Source: CBDHFQ01 sp965262565
GTDB lineage: Bacteria > Bacteroidota > Bacteroidia > J057
Length of the DNA stretch: 64,000 nucleotides
Assembly (NCBI GenBank): GCA_965262565.1
Contig: CBDHFQ010000007.1
Location: 455,265-519,264, forward strand
Reading direction: 5' to 3'
Position numbers and translations under genes: made by a program. Below the pieces are notes generated by a model. It was not told the origin of the DNA. It worked only from the letters and a program-made list of their open reading frames with translations, and did not search any database. Each line of letters starts with the position of its first letter. Positions within the stretch are counted from its first letter, which is position 1. Below are positions 57,501-64,000 of the stretch, piece after piece.

Positions 57501-59943
57501 TGTATCCGCTGTGCTGTTTCGTCCAAATGCACCTTCTGATATCCCACTGACTGTTGCTCATGGATTTGCCCCCATGCTGGTGAAAGATGCTGCTACGGTC
57601 TTACCTATTGACATCCAGGTAGCCAGTGAATCCAGATCTAAGACTTCTCAAGAAATTGTAGTTAATACTCAACCCAATGCTTCAGTGGCCATTGCTGTCG
57701 TCGATGAAGGGATTTTACAGTTGACCAATTATCAAACTCCTCAGCCTCATGATTTCTTTTATGCTAAAAGAGCCTTAGAAGTAAACAGCTATGATATGTA
57801 TCCCTATTTATTTCCTGAAATAGCCCTTCCTTTAAGTAAGCCTGGAGGGGGCGGTATGGGACTGGGAGCGAGAATCAATCCCTTGGTCAATAAACGAGTA
57901 AAATTGGCGAGTTTTTGGAGTGGAATCCAGCGGGCAAACGCTCAGGGAAAAGTTAATTTTGCCATAGACATTCCATCTTTTTCAGGCTCTCTTCGCGTAA
58001 TGGCTATTGCTTATCGGGCCAATGCATTTTCATCCACGGAGAAAAACATTGTCGTAGCTGATCCAATTGTCATCAGCAGTGGTATACCGAGGTTTCTCAG
58101 CCCTGGCGATACCTTGAACATGCCGGTAGTAGTAACGAATACTACCCAAAAAGCGGCGAACGGATCTGCTACTGTATCCCTGGAAGGTCCTCTACAGATT
58201 TTGGGGAATGCGAAATCATCTGTAGAAGTTGCGGCCTCTACAGAATCCAGGGTAACTTATGACATAGCTACTGAATGCTGTATAGGGCAAGCTAAAATAG
58301 CTACCTCGGTCAGTGCACTGGGGGAAACTTTTACTCAAACGACAGATATCACTGTTCGTCCGGCGTCTCCTTTACAGAAGCGGACAGGTTCTGGAACCAT
58401 TAGTGGAGGGACAAAGGAAACCATTCCTTTGGACACCAGAAATTTCATGTCTCAGCACATCGTTCAATCCTTTAAGTTAAGCAAGTCTCCGTTAGTAGAA
58501 TTTTCAGAGGATTTTTCCTATCTGATTCGTGCGAATTATGGATGTGTGGAACAAACTGTTTCCGCAGCCTTTCCTCAATTGTACTTCCCTGCTTTTACAC
58601 AAGTGGCCCTACAACAAACACAAGAAGATCCCAATCCCAGAAACAATGTTATCCTTGCTATCAACAGATTAAAGTTAATGCAATTGTATAATGGTGGATT
58701 TACTTACTGGCCAGGCGAAGGTCAGGAAAGTTGGTGGGGTTCTGTATACGCTACACATTTTCTGGCAGAAGCAAAAAAGGCGGGATATGATGTTCCCGAT
58801 AGGATGTTGACATTAGCATATCAACGGTTAATCGAACGGTTGAAAGAGGTAGAAATGGTGTCATTCTCTTATTACAAGGGGGATCAGGTACTTAGGAGAA
58901 ATATTATTCCTAAATCAGTACCCTATTCCCTATTTGTCTTATCTGCTGTAGGAAAGCCTCAGTTAGCTACGATGAATTATTACCAGAGCAGATCATCTGA
59001 TATGACAGAAGACGGTAAATATCTACTAGCGGCAGCCTATGCATTAGCGGGTGATCAACGCACCTACAAAGCTATCGCTCCTGAACAATTCGACATGCCT
59101 CGTTCAGTTAAGGAATTTGGAGGAAGCTTTTCCAGCCCCTTAAGAGATGAGGCGCTCGCTCTTTACACCTTACTGGAAGTAGATCCTAATAACGATCAAA
59201 TAGGTATCATGGCCAGACATATTTCCAAAGCATTGGAGGAAAGCAGGTATTTAAATACTCAGGAGCGGGTCTTTAGCCTATTGACCTTAGGAAAAATGGC
59301 TCAAAAATCATTAGCCGGTAATCTTAGTGCAGAAGTATTGATCAATGGAAAGCTATGGAAAGAATTTAGGGAAGCCCCCCTATCCTATCAGACAAATAGA
59401 GGAGAAGAGGTTACGATTGAGGTCCAGACAGAAGGCGAAGGAGATGTGTATTATTTTTGGGAAACAGAAGGTGTGAGTGTAGATGGGAGTTACATAGAAG
59501 AAGATCAATATATCAAGGTCAGAAAGTACTTCTATGATCGCTCTGGAAACCGTCTGACTACGAATCGTTTCAAACAAAATGATTTGATCGTTGTCAAAAT
59601 GGAACTGGAAAATCTGACCAATCGATATATAGAAAATATCATTTTGACCGATTTACTTCCTGCCGGATTCGAAGTGGAAAATCCCAGAATAAGTGCTGTT
59701 CCGGGATTGGATTGGATCAAAGATGCTGCACGCCCCAGGACGCTGGATATTCGGGATGATCGCGTCCTGATGGTCGTTGATGCTCCTACCTTTAACAATA
59801 AGCCTAATATCGTCAATGTGTATTATATCGTGAGGGCCGTAAGCAAAGGATCTTTTGTTATGGGCCCAGTATCAGCAGAGGCGATGTACGATGCTGAGTA
59901 TCATTCCTATCATGGGGCGGGAACGATCAAAGTAGAAGAGTAA
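54517..59943 (+). CDS. Bacterial alpha-2-macroglobulin lipoprotein
   Basis: 1,808 residues. The signal peptide ends in lipobox LCIAC (Cys18). A series of macroglobulin beta domains follows, including the MG domain with YLYGERDIYRPGETIHLAAIIRG (near 585) and the alpha-2-macroglobulin block VNKRVKLASFWSG. The thioester motif is intact: GCVEQ with Cys1343 and Gln1346, after NYGCVEQTVSAAFPQLYF. The C-terminal domain ends with LLPAGFEVENPR. Such proteins are thought to trap invading proteases in the periplasm and to work with PBP1C in cell-wall repair. pbpC is usually the next gene; here it is at 19021-21405, about 33 kb away. It is followed by a methyltransferase gene after 81 bp. Confidence 0.95.
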   Translation: MKFRIIFPISLLLLCIACQKKEGTIELVDTNFVEEVPTQGQLVFTFSRSLVSDDMLAKVDSQTYINFTPDIPGRFSWKSTDELVFTPLRELPPATAYQGKFTDVLINLTKEFNWEGDRSFSVHTPTLSLMNAHAYWATQSVSKNTYDLHIDLSFNYAVNTSELQDHLTVTLNQRSADWELISQESMKNVSILVKDQRISKEDVEIILDLSEGIIPANGSMGTRKSLTDNLVISSPFVLNIGTAAAEHDGFQGNINFPSSQKLKEENIRQFISITPKVNYQIQIKDQSFSIVSEEFQVGTTYEVKLKEHLRGVLGGELNNEVEQDIAFGELQPRLAFPDRKAVYLSTAGNQHIALDVINVPEFTAKLIKIYPNNIMSFITQSDYYYDYYEDDHSGSYRYYEPSYAYYQSTQLGDIVWEATYATNSLTRKDQHRLLDLNVEQKLSNYGGIYVLEISSQKPYKRSHKVICFSDIGLISKLGRKSITIFANSIRKAEAMSGINISLIGKNNQELATVTTNQEGVATYQWEELPASGFNIQMITASSGSDFTYLPFDRTSVSSYRFDVGGLRSNATGYQAYLYGERDIYRPGETIHLAAIIRGKNWSVPASQPLLLTVDTPDGQDFVRIKKTLSAQGDLEASVELPPEAPTGNYYIRLTNAEGITLSDMDVLVEEFMPDRIKVDLSADKEELSAGENVTIKAFAQNFFGPPAANRNYEIDFSTRGLSFYAEDYPAYQFSLQNLPDRYSEVQRDGKTDANGQIEEAFTIPAEYANTGKIQADFLITVFDETGRPVSRRKSIPVYTQEIFYGLQSPGYYHRSNRPIQIPVIAVDKEGTLQRNVKAKVKLIKYEYKTNLNRSGRYYRYTSEKVTKVIQEKEVTLDGENFVFQYTPSLNGEYEFRVSAAESNYYVNTKFYVYGYGGTSRNAFKVNNEGQIDITLDKDIYDIGDKAQVLMKAPFDGKILVTIESDEVQDHFYVNTDGRSASFSLKVTRDMVPNVYVSAVLFRPNAPSDIPLTVAHGFAPMLVKDAATVLPIDIQVASESRSKTSQEIVVNTQPNASVAIAVVDEGILQLTNYQTPQPHDFFYAKRALEVNSYDMYPYLFPEIALPLSKPGGGGMGLGARINPLVNKRVKLASFWSGIQRANAQGKVNFAIDIPSFSGSLRVMAIAYRANAFSSTEKNIVVADPIVISSGIPRFLSPGDTLNMPVVVTNTTQKAANGSATVSLEGPLQILGNAKSSVEVAASTESRVTYDIATECCIGQAKIATSVSALGETFTQTTDITVRPASPLQKRTGSGTISGGTKETIPLDTRNFMSQHIVQSFKLSKSPLVEFSEDFSYLIRANYGCVEQTVSAAFPQLYFPAFTQVALQQTQEDPNPRNNVILAINRLKLMQLYNGGFTYWPGEGQESWWGSVYATHFLAEAKKAGYDVPDRMLTLAYQRLIERLKEVEMVSFSYYKGDQVLRRNIIPKSVPYSLFVLSAVGKPQLATMNYYQSRSSDMTEDGKYLLAAAYALAGDQRTYKAIAPEQFDMPRSVKEFGGSFSSPLRDEALALYTLLEVDPNNDQIGIMARHISKALEESRYLNTQERVFSLLTLGKMAQKSLAGNLSAEVLINGKLWKEFREAPLSYQTNRGEEVTIEVQTEGEGDVYYFWETEGVSVDGSYIEEDQYIKVRKYFYDRSGNRLTTNRFKQNDLIVVKMELENLTNRYIENIILTDLLPAGFEVENPRISAVPGLDWIKDAARPRTLDIRDDRVLMVVDAPTFNNKPNIVNVYYIVRAVSKGSFVMGPVSAEAMYDAEYHSYHGAGTIKVEE

Positions 59944-60024
59944 TATAATTTTTCTATTTTTGTTTCATCATTACATTATCTTAATCTTGCTCTCAGAAGG
60001 CAGGATGGTGGAATATATCTATTT

Positions 60025-60873
60025 ATGGGAACATTTAAAGCAGATCCGGCCTTTGAACGCCGTAGGGATGAGATACTTTTAGACATACAGTCTATACAGG
60101 GTCACTTGACGGACAGGGAAGCCAGGTGCCTCATTACGTTGGGATATTATCCGACGTGTAGCGGGAAAATACTGGAAATCGGTAGCTTTAAAGGGAGATC
60201 TACTGTGTTATTAGCCAAAGCGAGTGCTTTTTCTAATTCCTCTCGTGAAGTGGTAGTTCATGCAGTAGATCCACTTACCTCCCCCTCAGTAACAGATCCC
60301 GATTTAGGAGACAAAAGGGATGGATCAGAAGACTTCTTTCACAATCTGGCCACTCATCAGATAGAAGAGCAGGTAACATTTTTCAGAGGCTTTTCTCAGG
60401 ATTTGGCCCCACACTGGACTCATCCTATCAGATTGCTGTGGATAGATGGAGATCATACCTATGAAGGGGCTAAAAGCGATTTTGACTTGTTTGCTCCATA
60501 TCTCAATGATGCCGGGATCATTGCTTTTCACGATGTGCTTCATGGGTATGATGGTCCTTTAAGGGTATATATGGAAGAGGTATTAATGAATGATCATTTT
60601 TCCGCTTGCGCGTTGTGTGGAAGTATTGCCTACGCTCAATTTAATAAAGATACTTCCTACGGAAAGCAACAAATCAAAGAAAAGCTTCGACTTTTTCGAA
60701 AAATGAGTCGATTATTACCTTATGTGATTAAGGGCAATCACTCAAGTAAAGAGGACAAAAGGAACTGGAAATTTTGGAAATTATTTGTACCCCATCAGGA
60801 ATTAGGCTTTAACCATATGATGAAAGCTTTTCGTTTTGTAGAAGGAGAGAAAACGCCTGAAAAAACTCGATGA
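60025..60873 (+). CDS. Class I methyltransferase (Methyltransf_24-like)
   Basis: 282 residues. ILEIGSFKGRSTVLLAKAS is a motif I of the class I fold, VVHAVDPLT motif II, and LLWIDGDHTYEGAKSDFDLF and GIIAFHDVLHGYDGP the metal-binding Asp/His block seen in Methyltransf_24 and cephalosporin-hydroxylase-type enzymes. The likely substrate is a sugar or small metabolite; the true one is unknown. It lies 81 bp after the macroglobulin gene on the same strand and may be co-transcribed. Confidence 0.85.
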   Translation: MGTFKADPAFERRRDEILLDIQSIQGHLTDREARCLITLGYYPTCSGKILEIGSFKGRSTVLLAKASAFSNSSREVVVHAVDPLTSPSVTDPDLGDKRDGSEDFFHNLATHQIEEQVTFFRGFSQDLAPHWTHPIRLLWIDGDHTYEGAKSDFDLFAPYLNDAGIIAFHDVLHGYDGPLRVYMEEVLMNDHFSACALCGSIAYAQFNKDTSYGKQQIKEKLRLFRKMSRLLPYVIKGNHSSKEDKRNWKFWKLFVPHQELGFNHMMKAFRFVEGEKTPEKTR

Positions 60874-61217
60874 CATCGAAAAATGTCTAACACATATAAA
60901 TTATCTCCGCCTCTGATTCAACTCCTCGATCATAGGTTTGACAAATTTTACCTTTTCATTACCTGAATGATATTTATTCAGTAAATCTGGCTAATCCTTT
61001 AATATAACCAGTAGGCCCCTGTATCGCATTGAACATATTAAGTACTGCTCTCTAGAAATATCGTTTCTTATCTTTTTTTGAGAAGTCGACAACATAAAAG
61101 CTATTATACTACCATGGAATACAAATTTTGATATTATCAAGACAAATAATCGAGAATAATTCAATATATTCTTAAAGAAGCTTCGTAGATTCATTAATTA
61201 ATGTTGCTATTAAAAAA
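60874..61217. other. Intergenic region (344 bp)
   Basis: AT-rich leader of the MarR-family gene. A short minus-strand open frame (60991-61194) has no support. No RNA gene or repeat was recognised. Confidence 0.5.
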
Positions 61218-61721
61218 ATGACATCAGAGGAAATTTTAACGAGTTTAAGAAAAATCTTCCGAGCGCTAAATCTTGAATCCAAAAGGGTTCAGAAAGAATT
61301 CGGTGTTTCTATTCCTCAGATTTTATTTCTTAACTATTTGTATCGCTCTCCAAACTTTCAGGCAAACACCAAAGAGCTATCCCAAGGCTTATCTCTTAAC
61401 CCAAGTACAGTAACAGGGATTGCTTATCGACTTTCTCATAAGGGGTATGTATCGCGTTTGCCCAAAAGCGGCGATAAAAGAGTTAGCAACATTATTCTGA
61501 CAGCTACAGGCATGAAGTTATTAGAAAGTACTCCCAAACTCTTTCATGAAAAGCTGGACGAAAGGTTACAGCTGCTATCCAAAGCTCAAATAAATCAACT
61601 TGAAGAAGGTCTATACCTTATTACGAGTCTGTTAGAAATTAACGAATTAGATGCATCACCTATGCTGACCATTGAAGAGCCTACTAAACAAGAAATTACA
61701 CCCAAGGAAAAAGCGGGATAA
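61218..61721 (+). CDS. MarR-family transcriptional regulator
   Basis: 167 residues. The winged helix-turn-helix is visible in TKELSQGLSLNPSTVTGIAYRLSHKGYVSRLPKSGDKRVSNIILT (about 53-98), flanked by dimerisation helices at both ends, as in MarR proteins. The 25-residue C-terminal tail is polar. MarR regulators usually bind a palindrome near their own gene. The SusCD genes lie on the opposite strand beyond it and are convergent, so control of SusCD is not implied by position. Confidence 0.92.
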   Translation: MTSEEILTSLRKIFRALNLESKRVQKEFGVSIPQILFLNYLYRSPNFQANTKELSQGLSLNPSTVTGIAYRLSHKGYVSRLPKSGDKRVSNIILTATGMKLLESTPKLFHEKLDERLQLLSKAQINQLEEGLYLITSLLEINELDASPMLTIEEPTKQEITPKEKAG

Positions 61722-61801
61722 TCATTTGTGTATAAACGTAAAGACATGGACCGCCATGGTCGGAAAATGTTACATTACAGGCTGTCCATATTTAATAAAT
61801 T

Positions 61802-61836
61802 AAAAAAGAGAATGGTTTCATTTGAACCATCCTCTT
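61802..61836 (-). terminator. Terminator of the SusCD operon
   Basis: ATGGTT (61812-61817) pairs with AACCAT (61825-61830) and the outer AAGAG/CTCTT adds five pairs with one mismatch. On the minus strand it is followed by a T-tract (A-run 61802-61807). It is 60 nt past the SusD stop. Confidence 0.8.
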
Positions 61837-61895
61837 ATGCTAATATTAATTTATACAGTACTTAGTACTTGATATTATCCCTTTTTGAGATATTG

Positions 61896-63374
61896 TTACT
61901 GTACCAGCCACATCTGCGCATTTTGATCATTTCCCCCTAGTTCATTCACAGCAGCATTATAATTCACAGAATTTAAACTCTGCTCCTGCCCTGGGTAAAG
62001 AAATCGCATAGGTAACTGATCATTGTTTACATTTTGGCAAGATGGATTTAAAAAAGGAATGCCTTCCCAGCTAAAGCCACTTTCAGCATACCATCTTCTT
62101 AATTCAAAATAGGGCTCTAGTCCATGAAAGAATAAAGCGATCCATTTTTGCTCCCAGATATCTGTAGCTTCCTGAAAGGCAATACCAGAATTGCTATAAA
62201 AATCTGCAAAATCAGTCCAGCCAAAAGGTGCTAAATCTACCTTATAGTATTCCATCGATGCTTCAATTCCGCTTTGGTAATGGATTTCAATTTCATCATT
62301 GATCCATCCCTTTTGAGCGGCTTCAGCTAGTAAAAATTCAACCTCTGCATAGGTCATCACTATTCCTTCTGCAGAAGTCAAACCAAGATCTGTTGCCTGG
62401 GTGAGGTTAGGATTATTCCAATATTGAATTCCTAACCTGGAACCAGTTTTAGGGCACTCTCCTGTATTTGCTCCATTGACAGCGCCCGTAAAAGCAGAGA
62501 TATCCGAATAATCATCATTATTAGGACGGGCATACCTCATTAATCTGGGATCACTATAGGCTTGAAACACGTCCAAAGCACTTTGACTAATGGCTACCGC
62601 ATCGAAATCCCCAGTTTTTAAAGGGATTAATGGATATTGATTAGGAAATCCATTCAAATAAGTAAGAACTGCATTATCATCATTGCTTTCCATAATGTTC
62701 TCAGCACCGACAATGGCAGAGAATTGAGCCCCTGCATCAGATATCTGATTACCAGCTAACATCAACATTCTCAATCGCAAAGAATTACCTAATTTTTGCC
62801 ATTTAGCGCCGTCTCCATTATATAAAATATCCCCGGGAATAGTTCCTGTACCACTTAGCAGCGAATTCGCTCTTTCTAATCTTTCCAACAGATCCAAATA
62901 AATTAATGATTGAGCATCATAAACGGGTGTAAAATTATTGTTATTTCCATCTATCGCTTCGAGGTATGGAATATCTCCATAAGCATTAGTTAAGGTAGCA
63001 AAGATCCACGATTTCCAAACAATAGCAGCTCCTTCCAATAAGTCATTCCCTTGATCATTGGCAATATTCTCAACCGCTATCACATCAGTAAGACTACCAT
63101 ATAGCCCTTCCCACACAGTAGGAAAGGCATTCCAATTGTAAACATCTATTTCCGTACGAAGGGTTTTTGAGGTCAACTGGGCTGCATTGTTACCTAACAA
63201 AAAAGACTCCGTAACCATCGTCTCCATTGCAGAACGGATGGTAGAAGTAAGCAAAACATCAGGTGAAACCTCTGTAGGTTCATTGGGATTTTTATTTATT
63301 TCTTCAAATTCCTCGCACCCTATGAACATCAAAGCCATAATAAATGCGGGAATAATAACATATTTCATATTCAT
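61896..63374 (-). CDS. SusD/RagB-family nutrient-binding lipoprotein
   Basis: 492 residues. The signal peptide ends in lipobox FIGC (Cys20). The N-terminal EEINKNPNEPTEVSPDVLLTSTIRS and LGNSLRLRMLMLAGN, and the C-terminal TYAEVEFLLAEAAQKGW and FHGLEPYFELRRW, are typical of the SusD_2-type family. The protein caps a SusC barrel at the cell surface and binds a glycan, peptide or other polymer. It is encoded downstream of susC on the same strand, the usual order. The ligand cannot be told from sequence. Confidence 0.93.
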   Translation of the reverse strand: MNMKYVIIPAFIMALMFIGCEEFEEINKNPNEPTEVSPDVLLTSTIRSAMETMVTESFLLGNNAAQLTSKTLRTEIDVYNWNAFPTVWEGLYGSLTDVIAVENIANDQGNDLLEGAAIVWKSWIFATLTNAYGDIPYLEAIDGNNNNFTPVYDAQSLIYLDLLERLERANSLLSGTGTIPGDILYNGDGAKWQKLGNSLRLRMLMLAGNQISDAGAQFSAIVGAENIMESNDDNAVLTYLNGFPNQYPLIPLKTGDFDAVAISQSALDVFQAYSDPRLMRYARPNNDDYSDISAFTGAVNGANTGECPKTGSRLGIQYWNNPNLTQATDLGLTSAEGIVMTYAEVEFLLAEAAQKGWINDEIEIHYQSGIEASMEYYKVDLAPFGWTDFADFYSNSGIAFQEATDIWEQKWIALFFHGLEPYFELRRWYAESGFSWEGIPFLNPSCQNVNNDQLPMRFLYPGQEQSLNSVNYNAAVNELGGNDQNAQMWLVQ

Positions 63375-63418
63375 TATTATCTAAATCTTATTATTAATCA
63401 GGAAAAGCTTAAGAATCA

Positions 63419-64000
63419 TTAAAGCGTCAGATTAATCGAAAATCCGAAATTACGTGTTGATGGCAATTGTGTACTTTCGAATCCATTAACAAATAATCCA
63501 TTTCTAATAGAATAAGTCTCAGGATCTATCGTTGGAACATCCGTAAACAACAATAAATTTCTTCCAACAAAAGATAATCGCAGTGATCCTATGCCTAGGT
63601 TATTCAGAAATGCATTTGAGAAGGTATATCCTACCGTAACCTCTCTTAGTTTCACATAAGTAGCATCATAGGTGGCCGATTCTATATTGTCTCTGTTAAA
63701 TCCATTACCATAGTAATTATAGAAATAGCCTGTGTAACCTGCTCCTCCTGGTTCCACCAATACATCATTTTCCGATAATTCACTTGTTTCAATAACTCCA
63801 TCCTCGTTGATATCATCCCACTTCCAGCCAGGCCCAACTACCCCTCCCTGTTGTTCAAGCGTATACACAGGATCTCCATTTGCGTCATAGGAAACAGCGT
63901 AGGTAGTTCTTCCTTCAGTTGTAGGGAGATCCAAATTGGGATCATCATCATTAGTAATAGCCCCACCAGTGTTATATAATGCATGGGATCTGGAGTAAAT
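63419..64000 (-). CDS. SusC/RagA TonB-linked outer membrane protein (3' part)
   Basis: Only the last 193 or so residues are in the window; the frame stays open to the right edge. The fragment has GPGWKWDDINEDGVIETSELSENDV (a calcium-loop-like turn of SusC barrels), YVKLREVTVGYTFSNAFL, SLRLSFVGRNLLLFTDVP and the terminal strand PSTRNFGFSINLTL, all characteristic of SusC C-termini. It forms the importer barrel partnered by the SusD protein 44 bp downstream. Confidence 0.93.
   Translation of the reverse strand: MYSRSHALYNTGGAITNDDDPNLDLPTTEGRTTYAVSYDANGDPVYTLEQQGGVVGPGWKWDDINEDGVIETSELSENDVLVEPGGAGYTGYFYNYYGNGFNRDNIESATYDATYVKLREVTVGYTFSNAFLNNLGIGSLRLSFVGRNLLLFTDVPTIDPETYSIRNGLFVNGFESTQLPSTRNFGFSINLTL

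Noticed and set aside
60991..61194. 67-codon minus-strand open frame upstream of the MarR gene
   Set aside because: Low-complexity AT-rich translation with no motif; it lies in the leader of a gene on the other strand.
1..64000. CRISPR arrays, tRNA and rRNA genes, prophage
   Set aside because: No regularly spaced repeats, cloverleaf-like sequences or phage structural genes were recognised on reading through the window.

Overview
The window is typical of a free-living, probably marine, member of the Bacteroidota. Evidence: a SusC/SusD pair at the right edge, a type IX secretion (T9SS) C-terminal sorting domain, many SPII lipoproteins with short lipoboxes, three sulfatases, an OMP_b-brl-type TonB receptor, an RRM-type RNA-binding protein, a stand-alone receiver protein, TAnnTTTG-like promoter boxes, almost no strong Shine-Dalgarno sites, and AT-rich DNA. 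The genus cannot be fixed from this sequence; Cytophagia/Saprospiria-like lineages are the best guess. No tRNA, rRNA, CRISPR array, intact insertion sequence or prophage was seen.

Layout. 1-6 kb: the 5' part of a cyclic-nucleotide-binding/CBS protein, diverging from a 1,502-residue membrane-anchored AsmA-like protein built from about six repeats, then a small metalloprotease-like lipoprotein. 6.3-9.4 kb: a secreted sulfatase fused to a PhoD-type phosphatase, the most unusual gene in the window. 9.4-12.2 kb: a two-gene unit of a Ycf46-like AAA+ ATPase and an unrecognised partner. 12.4-19 kb: housekeeping and small genes (type II NADH dehydrogenase, receiver protein, malate dehydrogenase, SPOR-like coiled-coil protein, methyltransferase, lipoproteins). 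19-27.7 kb: penicillin-binding protein 1C, YncE-propeller/phosphoesterase lipoprotein, an orphan TAXI-type binding protein, a lipoprotein and a 1-Cys peroxiredoxin. 27.8-32.4 kb: a protein that is little more than a T9SS sorting domain, a frameshifted subtilisin-like lipoprotein and an SLC12-like cation-chloride/amino-acid transporter.

32.5-40.4 kb is a sulfur-flavoured block: sulfatase plus a Tat-exported NIF3-family protein in one operon, an Rpn/PD-(D/E)XK protein, a SorAB-like sulfite dehydrogenase pair (molybdoenzyme plus cytochrome c) and another arylsulfatase. With the fusion at 6.3 kb and the SusCD pair at 62-64 kb, this suggests use of sulfated organic matter, although no glycoside hydrolase or sulfatase-maturase gene is present here. 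40.4-51.7 kb: a GH3-family acyl-adenylating enzyme, a metalloprotease, a caspase-family protease, a fatty-acid desaturase, an RRM protein, a LruC-domain lipoprotein and an SGNH hydrolase. 51.9-60.9 kb: TonB receptor, a thioester-containing bacterial alpha-2-macroglobulin (usual partner of PBP1C, here about 33 kb from pbpC) and a methyltransferase. 61-64 kb: MarR regulator and the SusD/SusC genes.

Most transcription units are one to three genes long and several end in clear hairpin-plus-T-tract terminators. All functional calls come from reading motifs and overall resemblance; no database search was possible.
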